Part shown: positions 35,307 to 47,200 of the stretch, piece after piece | Layout of the letters: each line of letters starts with the position of its first letter | How positions within the stretch are numbered: the first letter of the stretch is position 1 | Assembly (NCBI GenBank): GCA_945862165.1 | Contig: CAMAXI010000002.1 | Coordinates: 62,001 to 126,000, forward strand | Direction: 5' to 3' | DNA from: Chryseobacterium gleum | GTDB lineage: Bacteria > Bacteroidota > Bacteroidia > Flavobacteriales_D > Crocinitomicaceae | DNA length: 64,000 nt | Position numbers and translations under genes: made by a program | The notes under the pieces: model-generated | Databases searched by the model: none | What the model saw: the letters and a program-made list of their open reading frames with translations, nothing else | Told to the model about the DNA's origin: nothing

Positions 35307-35328
35307 TTTTACTACAACCTATTGTTTA
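35287..35328. terminator. 13-bp inverted repeat at the acs/gldH convergence
   Basis: TAAACAATAGGTT at 35287-35299 and AACCTATTGTTTA at 35316-35328 form a perfect 13-bp stem with a 16-nt loop. The arms lie inside the last codons of acs on one side and gldH on the other. It may be a bidirectional terminator; there is no long T-run on either side. Confidence 0.5.
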
Positions 35329-35783
35329 ACTTCTTCAATTTCTAGTCCTAAATCAAGTACATTATACAACACCTTTTTGGTGATTCCTTGTTCGAAAACA
35401 AAGGTATATATTCCAGGTTTTGCAAGTTTTCGGTTACGAAATACTAATCGATTTTCTACAATAGATCCTGTTTTTTTTCCTAACCATCGCCCTTTTTCGT
35501 CTGTAATTTTGATTTCAAAAGGTTCTCTCGCATATGCTTTATCTGGCGATTTAGAATTTAAATACACCCAAACATTATTGTAGGCATAATTTGTTGAATT
35601 TCTTAAGGTTAAGATAAAATTATACGCTTTTGAAGTATCTTTAATTTCCACTTTAAACGATGGACTGTTTTTTCTAGCCCACGTATTATTTTTAAAAGAA
35701 AAAGACTGCTGAAAATAGGGTTGCTCTTGACATGCTGACAAAAGTAACACACTTACTAAAGCAATAATTATTCGATTACGCAT
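35319..35783 (-). CDS. gldH: Gliding motility lipoprotein GldH
   Basis: 154 residues from the ATG at 35783; upstream in-frame codons would lie inside ricT and are rejected. Lipobox LLSAC at about residues 14-18, then the family text YFQQSFSFKNNTW, FKVEIKDTSKAYNFILTLRN, YAYNNVWVYLN and the C-terminal FVFEQGI. GldH is a cell-envelope lipoprotein required for gliding in Flavobacterium johnsoniae. The ricT stop overlaps its start by 8 bp. The RicT-GldH pairing is the usual one in Flavobacteriia. Confidence 0.9.
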   Translation of the reverse strand: MRNRIIIALVSVLLLSACQEQPYFQQSFSFKNNTWARKNSPSFKVEIKDTSKAYNFILTLRNSTNYAYNNVWVYLNSKSPDKAYAREPFEIKITDEKGRWLGKKTGSIVENRLVFRNRKLAKPGIYTFVFEQGITKKVLYNVLDLGLEIEEVKQ

Positions 35784-37098
35784 TTGATTCCGTTTTAGGA
35801 CCTTGAGATACGTTTTCACCGTCTCTTCTAGGTGGTTTTCTACGTTTTTTCTTTTTAAAAGCAGGCTTATCACCTTGTGGCGTTGTAGCTTGCTTATCTT
35901 GAACTAGTGGTGTAGTAGTTTCCGTTTTATCTTCTGCCGGTTTTACTGCTTTTACTGGTGTTTGTTGTGCATTTGGAGTTGGACGATTTGGTTTTTTATT
36001 TTTCTTTTTATTGAAATTATTATCAAAACGATTCAAACTATCTTGACCTACCACATTATCGTATGCAGGTTCTACGACAACGATTTCCACCTTCGCAAAA
36101 TCTTTTAAGGATACCGGTTTTTCCTTACGCGCATTCATCTCCATAATTTCCTTTACACGTTCTGGTGTTAGCGCAACAAATTCGCCACCTTCTTGCGTAA
36201 AAAACATTAAACGTTTGAACACATCTGTTTTCACGTGAAAAGAAGTCCCTTTTTCCGTATATAATTTTGTTTCCGCAGCAGGAAAAGCTTTTAATGCATC
36301 TAAATAACTATCTAATTCATAGTTTAGACAGCATTTCAACTTACCGCATTGACCAGCTAATTTCTGTGGATTTAAAGATAATTGTTGGTAACGTGCAGCA
36401 GAAGTGGATACTGATCTAAAATCGGTTAACCACGTAGAGCAGCACAATTCACGTCCACAAGAACCGATACCACCTAAACGCGATGCTTCTTGGCGTGAAC
36501 CAATCTGACGCATTTCAACTCGAATCTTAAATTTTTCAGCCATGTCTTTAATTAACTGGCGAAAATCTACGCGATCGTCGGAGGTATAGTAAAAAGTTGC
36601 TTTCGTTAAATCTCCTTGGTATTCCACATCGGAAATTTTCATGTCTAGATTTAGATTTACAGCTAAGGTTCTAGATTGGTACATTACCTCTTTCTCTAGC
36701 TCTCTAGACTGCATCCATTTCTGAACATCTTCTTGTGTAGCGATTCTATAAATCGCAGGAGTTTCTAAATTTTTCGGATTCGAAACTTTCTTTTTGACTT
36801 GTATTCTGGCTAATTCACCAACAATAGATACTACCCCAACATCGTGTCCAGGGCTTGCTTCTACCACAACCACATCTCCTACTTGTAAGGAGAAGTTTTT
36901 ACCGTTACGATAAAATGCTTTTCTACTATTTTTGAATCTTACTTCAACTATATCGTAGGCTTTTTGACCAACTGGTAATTGCATATTTGCCAACCAATCA
37001 AAAACCCCTAATTTATTGCATCCTCCAGAACTACAGGTCCCATTATTTTGACAGCCTCCAGGTGTTCCACCACCCGTGCTACAATTGGAACATCCCAT
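35776..37098 (-). CDS. ricT: RicT/PSP1-domain protein (YaaT-like)
   Basis: 440 residues. The Bacteroidota-type N-terminus has clustered Cys and Gly residues (GCSNCSTGGGTPGGC, then GCNKLGVFDWL). The PSP1 domain is central (DVEYQGDLTKATFYYTSDDRVDFRQL), and the iron-sulfur-type cysteines lie in IGSCGRELCCSTWL and CGKLKCCLNYE. The C-terminal tail of about 90 residues is basic, low complexity and probably disordered. In Bacillus, RicT is part of a Fe-S complex aiding RNA maturation. Here it is translationally coupled to gldH. Confidence 0.9.
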   Translation of the reverse strand: MGCSNCSTGGGTPGGCQNNGTCSSGGCNKLGVFDWLANMQLPVGQKAYDIVEVRFKNSRKAFYRNGKNFSLQVGDVVVVEASPGHDVGVVSIVGELARIQVKKKVSNPKNLETPAIYRIATQEDVQKWMQSRELEKEVMYQSRTLAVNLNLDMKISDVEYQGDLTKATFYYTSDDRVDFRQLIKDMAEKFKIRVEMRQIGSRQEASRLGGIGSCGRELCCSTWLTDFRSVSTSAARYQQLSLNPQKLAGQCGKLKCCLNYELDSYLDALKAFPAAETKLYTEKGTSFHVKTDVFKRLMFFTQEGGEFVALTPERVKEIMEMNARKEKPVSLKDFAKVEIVVVEPAYDNVVGQDSLNRFDNNFNKKKNKKPNRPTPNAQQTPVKAVKPAEDKTETTTPLVQDKQATTPQGDKPAFKKKKRRKPPRRDGENVSQGPKTESNA

Positions 37099-37187
37099 AT
37101 TTTCTTTTTTTGAGTTACAAATATACGATTTTATTCATGTATCTAATTTGGAAAAAAATGGATTTAACGCTAATTAAGTATAATTAT

Positions 37188-38240
37188 TTAGTTGAAGCCC
37201 TTAAAATCATCCGGACATTTAAACATTTCTTGTCTTTTACGTTTAGCTTGAAAACCTTTCAATAAATATTTATCATCCATCATGAAAACTAAAGAAATTT
37301 CATGCGAACCGAAAGAAGACGTTCTTAATTGGGTCAAGGTAAAATCAACGCTATAAGTAAATCGTAATTTATGGACAGATTTTACCGGTAATAAATACCC
37401 GATTGAGGTAATATACGATTCAAACCGTTGATTATTCATTGTATTACCACTTCTAGACCAAATCCCAATATTTAAGGATGATTTATGTTGGAGATTAAAT
37501 CCGATAGTTCTTGTCGAAAATTTATTTTGCGTTTCATAAATACCAGCAAAGGAATACACTAGAATTCCAAATAGAATTTGTGTTTTTGCATGAATAACAG
37601 TTTTAATAGGTATGTATTTATTTTCAGCAAAGAAAGCATCTTTGGGACGGTTCAAATGCTGCATTGCACCACCAACATTTACTAATATTTTTTTAAACTG
37701 TTTGGTTGTTTTACTATCGTAATAGAACTGGTAGGCTGCACCCGTGCCTAAATCCATGTATGTAATTGTGTTAAATGAAGGAGCAATAAAATTAGTTGGA
37801 TAAATCTTACCGAGCACCTCATCGTATTGATCTGAAAAACTTAACTTACTCCAATCTACGTAACGATTCATAATTCCTCCAGACATCCCAAATTGAAACT
37901 TATGATTACTTGTTTCGATTGGACAGTAGGAATAAGACATTGTACCGCCTGTTGTACGAAGCATACCTTCTCCTGCTACATCACTTAATACATTAATCCC
38001 AACTCCTAGTTTATTTAATATTTCCCCTTCAAATGTAGCAGAAGTAGTGTTAAATTTTCCAGGAATAGGCGCCCATTGATTACGCGTATTAAGTCTAAAC
38101 GTAAACCCTCTATTTATAGCTGTCATTGCAGGATTATAGTAAGCAGGGTTATTGTAAAATAAGGTAAAATTTGGATCTTGCGCGTTAACAACTGCGACAA
38201 CAAACAAATTATAAATAGTAATTATTAATATCCTTCTCAT
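37188..38240 (-). CDS. PorP/SprF-family type IX secretion outer-membrane protein
   Basis: 350 residues. The signal peptide is MRRILIITIYNLFVVAVVNA, cut before Gln. The body is a PorP/SprF-type beta-barrel: PNFTLFYNNPAYYNPAMTA at the start, TRNQWAPIPGKFNTTS, then GVGINVLSDVAGEGMLRTT. Such proteins are partners for particular T9SS client proteins, for example SprF for the adhesin SprB. The 4972-residue client with a type B sorting domain ends 1 bp upstream, so this is very likely its dedicated partner, an inference from position and families. Confidence 0.92.
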   Translation of the reverse strand: MRRILIITIYNLFVVAVVNAQDPNFTLFYNNPAYYNPAMTAINRGFTFRLNTRNQWAPIPGKFNTTSATFEGEILNKLGVGINVLSDVAGEGMLRTTGGTMSYSYCPIETSNHKFQFGMSGGIMNRYVDWSKLSFSDQYDEVLGKIYPTNFIAPSFNTITYMDLGTGAAYQFYYDSKTTKQFKKILVNVGGAMQHLNRPKDAFFAENKYIPIKTVIHAKTQILFGILVYSFAGIYETQNKFSTRTIGFNLQHKSSLNIGIWSRSGNTMNNQRFESYITSIGYLLPVKSVHKLRFTYSVDFTLTQLRTSSFGSHEISLVFMMDDKYLLKGFQAKRKRQEMFKCPDDFKGFN

Positions 38241-38241
38241 T

Positions 38242-41200
38242 TTATTTAATTACAGTAACAGTCCCTGCTCGTTTATAAATAGTTGGTTGATATTCTTTCC
38301 CTTCCCAAACAGAGTTATCTCTAAAAATCGCATTTACTTTCCAAACATACGAATCTTGTTGTACATATTCACCTTTATAGGTACCGTCCCATGCTTCCGT
38401 TGGTCGTCCATATTCATCGATAGCAGTGGAACGCCAAATTAAATTACCCCAATCATCATAAATCGTTATTTCATATTCAAATAGACCGACTCCTTTTGGC
38501 AAAAAGTGTGATACTTGAAAATCTTGATGTCCTAAATAAATAGCATTTGCGACATAAAGTCCTTTAAAGAAATCAACATGGATTGTTTTCGTGATTGTAT
38601 CCACACAGTTATAACTATTAGTCGCAATTAAAGTCGTACTAAAATCTCCGCTATGGTGGAATTTATGGGTAGGAGAATTTACATTGGAGGTATCCCCATC
38701 ACCAAAAAACCATGTATAATAATCTGCTTGTTTAGATGCATTTTTAAATACCATCGTTCCATTCAATAGATCGTCAATTTTGATTCCTTCAGCATTAAAA
38801 TCTGCTACAGGATCTGGATGCACAATAATTTGTTGCGTCAACACAACTGTATCGGCACATCCACCTTCACCCTCTCCTATTACTGTAATCGTATAATTTC
38901 CTTGTTTCTTGTAGGTATAATTGATGGTTCCACCTTCTTTTTTGGCACCATTACCCATGTCCCACGTAATCTTATTGACAAATAATGAATTAATGGAATA
39001 GAACAATTGATCCCATTCACAAAAACCGGAAGGTAATTCCTTTGGTGTAAGTTTCGGCGTATTATAATTTCTAATAAATTGTTTCGCTGTACTTAAACAA
39101 CCATATTCATTTTTAGCATTTAAAACAATTAGATGGTTGTTTACCTTCGTATAATTGACAATTGGGTGTGTTTCAAAAGAAGTTATTGCATCCCCAAAAT
39201 CCCAATCATAATTTGTTGCGCCAGTTGACTGATTATACGTTTTTACTTCCATTGGTTGGAAGCATGGATCCGAGTTAGTGATCGAGAATTTAGCGACTGG
39301 TAAAGGATGTACTAAAATTGTTTTAGCAATTGTATCCTTACAACCGATGCTATTTTCTGTAACTAAATTAATTTGGTATTTACCATCTTTTAAAAATACA
39401 TGATTCGGGTTTTCAGCGGTAGAATAATTGGTATCTCCAAAATTCCAATTTAAGAATTTATACCCGATACTCTTATTGGTGAAATCTACCTTTAGTGGCA
39501 TACATCCTTCCACTTTATCGGAATAAAAATCGGATTTAGGACGATTATTCACTGTAACAAATTTAGAGACCGAAGTTGTACAAGCGTATTCATTGATTGC
39601 ATCCAATTTCACCTTATAGACATTTGAAGCATCATATTTCACGGAAGGGTTATCTAAGTTAGAGGTTTGATTATTCCCAAAATTCCATGCGTACCCAACC
39701 GCACCTGTTGACTGATTATTAAATTGTGTAATCATCGGGATGTAGCAAGGGTCTGTTGTAGTGAAATTAAATGCAGGTACAGGAATTGGGAAAGTCGTTA
39801 ATTTATGTCTAACGGTATCCTTACAACCTAAGGTGTTTTCTACAATCAATTCGATGTTTAATTCACCCACTTTCGTAAATAGATTATTTGTAGAAGTATT
39901 TGCGGAATTATTTCCATCGTCAAAATTCCATTTGCTATAATTTGCATATAAAGATTCGTTTAAAAAGCTCACTGACAAAGGAATACAACCCTTGTCTTTA
40001 TCCATACTAAATTGTGCTTTAGGTTTTTGATTCATTTGCACCGTTTTTCGGATGGTATCTTTACACTCAAATTTATTTGTCGCGATTAAATCCACATTAT
40101 ATACCCCAGCTTTCAAATAGTTAGCAGCAGGATTTGTTTCTGTGGATAATTGCCCGTTCCCAAAAAGCCAATCATATTTCTTAGCATATAAAGAATTATT
40201 CTGGAAATATGCATTCATCGGATTATAACAAGGATCTGTTGTCATATACGTAAAATTCGGAACAGGCAAAGGCATTGTTGTTATGGCATGTTCAATCGTA
40301 TCCTTACATCCATTGCTACCCTCTACGATTAATTTCACTTGGAATTTTTTAATCGAATCTTGTCCGGAAGTTTTAAAGATGTGTTTGGTGTCTTGTTGAT
40401 TAGATACGTTTCCATCGTCAAATTCCCAACTATAGTATTTTCCAAATGTGGATGTATTTTTAAAATCAATTACCAACGGAATACAACCTATGTTTATATT
40501 GGTGGTAAATTCAGCCGCCGGTTTTTGTAATAATGTAACCGTTTTTTGGATGGATATACTACAGTTATATTCATTGGTAGCAGTTAATTTAACGTTATAA
40601 TCCTTTGGAATCGTATAGGTGGTCTTAGGATTTGTAATAGTTGCAACTAAACCATTATCAAAATCCCAATCATAATATAAAGCACCTGTAGAAGTATTTG
40701 TAAAATTAGTCACCATCGGTGTTGCGCAAGTATCGGATCGTTGAAAAACAAAATTAGGTGTTGGTACAGGGAAGGCTTCGATTGGAAGTATTAAGGTATC
40801 CTTACATTTATCACTATTTTCTACAATAAGCCTAACATTATATTTACCAGCAATCGGATAGATTGTAGTTGCATCCGTCGTATTTTTTGCATTCCCGTCA
40901 CCGAAATCCCAACTATACTTACTTGCTCCTTGACTCTTATTTGTTAACGAGATTGACAAAGGAACGCAGCCATCTTTTTTATCTGAAGTAAAATCTGCTT
41001 TTGGTTTTGGGTATTTTATTACTTCGTGAGAAATACTCGACATACATCTAAATTCATTTTCACCCTCCAATTTAACAATGTACTTGCCTGGTAATTGATA
41101 AACCATTGTTGGATTTAATTCTACCGAAGTCATATTATCATGGAAATACCATTTATACGATTGCGCTCCAATAGATGTATTTGTAAAATCCGCATACATT

Positions 41201-44200
41201 GGCGTATAACATTGATCCGAAGGTGTGTAGGTGAAGTTCATTGTTGGCAAAGGGAAAACATGCACTTTAGATGTAAAAGTATCTTTACAGGAAGATGCAT
41301 TTTCAACAATTAATTTCACTTCAAATAATGTATCTTTTAATACCGTTTTAAATAAATGATCCGATTCAATGATATTTGTAATTGTTCCATCGCCATAATT
41401 CCAGGAATGGAAATTCGCTCCAATACTCTTATTTTTAAATTTCACTAATATAGGCGAACAACCTTGGGTAGTATCCATACTGAAAGCCGCAACAGGTCTT
41501 GGTTTAACATACACTGGATGTTCTACGGAAGCACTACAATAATTATCCACATTGGAAACTTGTAGATTAATGGTGTACTTTCCAGCATTTAGGTATGTGT
41601 GTGTCGGATTTTCAACAAAAGAAGTATCCCCATCTCCAAATATCCATCTATAGGTAAATTGGTCTGTTAGATTTCTAATTGTTTTGAATGCAAATGCCCC
41701 CTTCAAACATAGACTATCCTTCGAACTCACAAAATCAATTTTAGGCGTTTGGTACACATTTATTGTCGCGCGCATGGTATCCTTACTACAACCATTACTC
41801 ACTGCCAAATAAACGTTATAATTACCTGGTTTTGAATATACATGGGTCGGGTGTATGTCTTTAGAGGAAGTACCATCTCCAAAGTTCCAAATATGAAACG
41901 TATTACCCATGGAGTATTGTGTAAATTTGATGCTCAAATCCGTACAACCCTCTATTCTATCTGGATTAAAATGTGCTTTTACCGTATTAGGATGCACCAA
42001 AATAGTTGTTTTAGCAGTATCCGAACCACATTCATTTACAGCAATAACTTTAATATTATAGGTTGTAGAATTTAAAAGACCTGTAGTATAATTTTTATAA
42101 ATCAACGAGTCTTTTGACTCTACAAAATTTCCATCTCCAAAAAAGTCCCACTTAATTTCATCTGGTAATCCAACTGTTTTATTTGCATATACAATAGGCA
42201 ATACCGAACAACCTTCATTTACGTTTGGTGCAAAAATAATTTTAGGTACAGGCTTCACTACTACTGGAATTTTCATGGAATCAGCGCCACATAAATTCTC
42301 AATACGTAATTGAATTTGATAGGTTGTATCTTGAATTATACCAGGATTATATATTAAATCTGCCGGATCTTTTACAGTCGTTTGTTTACCATTCCCAAAG
42401 TCCCACAGGTAATTCACTCCAATTCCTTTCGATAAGTTTGTGAAAGATACAAGTCCGCAAGTACTATCTGGGGTACGCGTAAATCTTGCGGATGGACCTT
42501 CACGAACCTCAATGTTTTTCGTTAAAGAATCGATACAACCAAAAGGGGATGTTGCGATTAAACGAATATCAAAAAAGCCTACGCTATCAAATTTATGCGT
42601 TGGATTTTTATCTGTATAACTCGTTTTTGGAGAAATCGACCACTTGGAGCTTCCTAAATAATTTGTTTGATTCAATATAGTATGGGTTGTGTTTAAACAT
42701 ACGATGGAATCAATCGAAAATTTCACTTCTGGTAAAGGATGTACTTCTGCAATCAGTGTATCCCGTTTAACACAACCAGTAATCGGATGCGTATAACTAA
42801 ACACGATTGGATGTTTTCCTACACCAGCTATACTTGCTTTAAAACTTCCTTTGATTGGATCCGTAATTCCATTTCCTTTCCATTCCCCTTTGTCCATGGG
42901 TGAAGTTGGAGTGTAAAATTGATTTACAAAATCAAAAACTGGATCCGAGAAACAAAATTCTTTATCGGCACCTGCATTAATTATAAAATCTGGATGAACC
43001 TTAAACAGCATCGTATCCCGATTTAAACAAGTACCTTTTCCAATAGTAAATACCAATGGTACTAAAGTATCTTTAATTGGTTTGAATACACCTGTGGTTG
43101 AGACGTTAAATCCAGTCCATGTTCCAGGTTGAGGAATACCATTTAACTGCACATCCAGGTCATTAAAACAAGCAATCAAATCTGGACCAGCATCTGCTTT
43201 TGTTACATCTTTAACCGTAACTATTGTAGTATCAAAATTTTCACAACCTGTAGGTAAAATAAAATTATACACCACTGAATATACACCATTTGTTTTTGGC
43301 GTATAAATACCTTCTTTGGTTAGGTCTGGGGAACCTGTCCAAATTCCTGGTTTAACAACCCCTTCCACAGTACCAATCAACTGTTGTGCTATCGGTTGAT
43401 TACACAATGTAGTGTCTGGACCTGCATATACTTTTGGTAGTGGATTAACAAAAACGGTGGATTCTGTGGTATCCTTACACGTATATCTATTTGTCCCAAT
43501 AACCGTATATTTTGTAGTTATCGTTGGAGTTGCAACCGGTTTTGGACAAACATTACAAGACAAACCAGTAGCAGGTGACCATGCATATTGCGCACTGAAA
43601 GCAGCACCTCTTCCTTCTAAGGTTGCTTTTTTGCCTAAACAAATAGTAGCATCTGTTACTTCAATGATTGGTTTCGGCAATATAGAAAGATAGAAAGTGT
43701 CTAAAATTCCAGCACAAGTTAAATTTTGGAAGGTGTATTTTGGAAGTACCGTAAAAAGCACTTTTTTAATACTACCTGAATCTGGATGTATTGCAATAAA
43801 TGGTGGAATATTACCTTCTCCATTAAGGACTTTTAATCCGACTCCTGCGACCGCTGTATTCCAATGAAACGATGTTCCAACACCTTTAAATTCAAACACA
43901 TTCGTCGAACTTCCATGACAAATTAATTGTTCTTCAATTGGTTTTGCTTTTGCTACTGGATTTACGGTTATTGTATACAACGAATCTTTACCATAACACG
44001 ATTCTGTTGCTGCTTTCGTATAAGCTTTAGCAGCGATGATAACATTTAATGGTTTTGTTGCGCTATTGGTTAGTACCAAAGGATCTATCACTTGAGAACC
44101 AGAAGTTTTTGTAAACCCTTGAATACTATCTGGGATATCATTTATTTTCCATTCAAAAAACACATTTGGCGTAGATGAACTTATCGTAACCACTTGGAAA

Positions 44201-47200
44201 TTAGTAGCATTACAAATTGTTTGATTCAATAATGAAAACGCTACCGAAGGGGCAGGATTTATCGTAAGATTAAAGGCGATAGATTGACCTGAACACCCAG
44301 CACCATCTGTCGTAACATCATACACTAACGTATAAGGTAAAATACCTGTATTATCAATAATCTTAGCCGGCATCGCAGCTGAACCACTTTTAAGATAACC
44401 TTTAATAGTAGTTGGAACCAAAAGGGAATCTCTTAATTTCCAATTAAATACTGTATTGCTTACATCCGAATAAAAAACAGGAGATACATATGCTTTGCTA
44501 CCACAAATACTTTGCGCTGGTATCAAATTGACTTTTGGTCGGGGCAACACTTGAAATGTATATACAAACGTATCCCCAGAACAACCTTTCGAATTAGGAA
44601 CCACATTAAAAGATACATTCGCTACCGACGAACTATCATTAAGCATAGTAAAAGGAAGTATATTTCCTTGTCCAGCTGATTTTGTGAGTGCAATTTTGTA
44701 TGGATTTGCTTTCAAACTCCAAGTATATGAGGTAATTCCATTTTGTATATTGGACTTCCAAATTACCTCTTTCGTATTCACTCCAGAACAAACTTCTTGA
44801 CTGCCAGGAGTATCTATTATTTTAGCACGTGGATTAATTACAATTTTATATTCTCCGACTTTACTCGGACATTGATTTGCAGTTGCAACTATGTTTACAA
44901 TCGAAACTTCTGTTTGGTTTGTATTATTTAATCCTTTGAATGACAGTATTTTATTTGTTCCAGAAAGCGGTAACCCACTATTAATTAATGGTGTACTATT
45001 ATTCCATTGGTAAGACGCTGTAGAAATGGTAGAATTAAATACAACTTCTTTTGTATTTTGATTATAACATAGTGTATCATTCAATGGGATAATGAGTTGT
45101 GGTGTAGGATGAATGGTATATGTAAATTTCAAAGTATCCCCAAAACAACTTTTACTTTCTTCCGTGAAAATAGGTACTACTTTTACGTTGGCAATTTTAC
45201 TTGTTGAGGTGGTATTGAGTGATTTAAAGGAGTGTATCTCTCCAGTACCAGACTGCGCCAGTCCAATAGCGCTTAAATCATTAAACCAATTATACGAAGT
45301 TGCGGAACCCGTAAAACTTACTTTTTTCGTAAGTGAATCATTACACAAAACCAAATTTCCTGGTTGTGTCATGGTTGGAATTGGATTAACCTTTATATAG
45401 AAATTAGCAGTATCCCCTTTACACTCTTTACTTAAATTACTAAAAAATGGTACTACTTTAATATTTCCAACAAGGGATGTTGTTGTACTTACATTTAGCC
45501 CTTTAAATGGAGTAATATTTCCAGTACCTGAACTTGCTAATCCAATAGCATTAGTTGTATTATACCATTTAAAATAAACACCATTGGATGAACTATTAAA
45601 TGGATTTAATTTTACGGAATCTTGGTGACAGACAATTTTATTTACCAAAGGATCCATGAGTGGTTTTGGATTTACTGTTATGTTAAATAATTTTGGCGTA
45701 CCAACACATTTGATTACATCCATAAATTCAGGTATAACAGAGATCGACGAAGAAACCGGAATTGTTCCGTTATTAATTCCTTTAAATGGCTCTATACTTT
45801 TACCATGGTTGGATGCTAAACCAATTGCAGGATTTGCAACTGTCCAAGTATAATCTGTCCCATTTCCATTAAAAACAATATTTGTTGTGTTTTCATCTTT
45901 ACAAATTACTTGATCAGCAATAGAAGCTAATTCTGGGATTGGATTAACATGTATATAGATTGTATCTTTTTTTCCATCACACACTGCTAAACCTGCTGTT
46001 TTTGAAAAAGCGAGTAGCTTTATGGTTTGCTTATCTAATTTGGTATGTTTTAGTGTAAATACTGGTATCGAACTAATTGTTCCTGAAAGGGTATTTACTC
46101 CACTTACATTCGAAGAACCACTTACAACATTCCAAATAAAGGAAACATTTGGAGTAGAAGATGCCAATGTAATTGCAGCCGTATTTTGACCAGAACAAAT
46201 TGTTTGAGGTGATATTGGATTTAAAGTTGGTGCAGGGTTTACCGTAATTTTCAATAGTTGTGAAGCTCCTCCACATCCTGTAGATCCATTCGTAGAAATT
46301 TCGTACAATAAATCGAAAGGATTTGACCCCGAGTTATTAATTATTGTGTCTTTTAAATCGCCTGTTCCACTACCTGTTGCGTTATCAACATAGCCCGAAA
46401 TCGTAGCTGGTACAACAGCTTTATTGGTCAATTTCCACTTAAAAACAGTTCCTGCAACATCCGAAATAAAAACAGATGCTGCAGTGGATGTACCGCCACA
46501 AATTGTTTGATCGGAGACTCCTTTTAAACCTGGAGAAGGATTAATAAATAAAGTATATAAAAAAGAGGTGTCACCAATACATCCAGCATAGGTAGGTGTA
46601 ATTCGATATACTAAACTTCGGATTGTTTTGGCGGTATTAAATATTTTGACTGATTTGAAATCGCTTGTACCTGTTAGTGCATGCCCCGAAACTGAATCTG
46701 GTGTATTGATTAATTTCCAGGTATAACTAGTTCCTGTTGCTGTAATATTTGTATTCCAAACAATCGACTTGGATAATTCACCAGAACAAATTGTATCTTC
46801 CAAATCCGTATTGGTAATTTTAGCAGTTGGTTTAACTGTGTAAATTACAGATTTTGGTGTACCATCACAAGCCACTAAATTATTGGTAAAGGTTGGAGTC
46901 ACGGAGATAGTTGCTGTAACACTTGCTGCAGTATTATTTACAGCAGTAAAGGTTGGAATCGATGTGATTCCTGTTGCACCTAAACCAATCGAAATATCCG
47001 AATTATCCCACTTATAGGTAGTATTAGGTATATTACTCGAAAATGTTTTAACTGGAAAAACTTCCTTGTTACAATAAGTAAGTGGTGTTAAATTTTCTAG
47101 TATCGGTCGAGGGTTAACTTCAATATCAAATTGATCCGCAAGTCCCAGACATTCTTTGGTATTTAAGGTGTATTTTGGCGTAACAGCTATGGTTGTTTTG

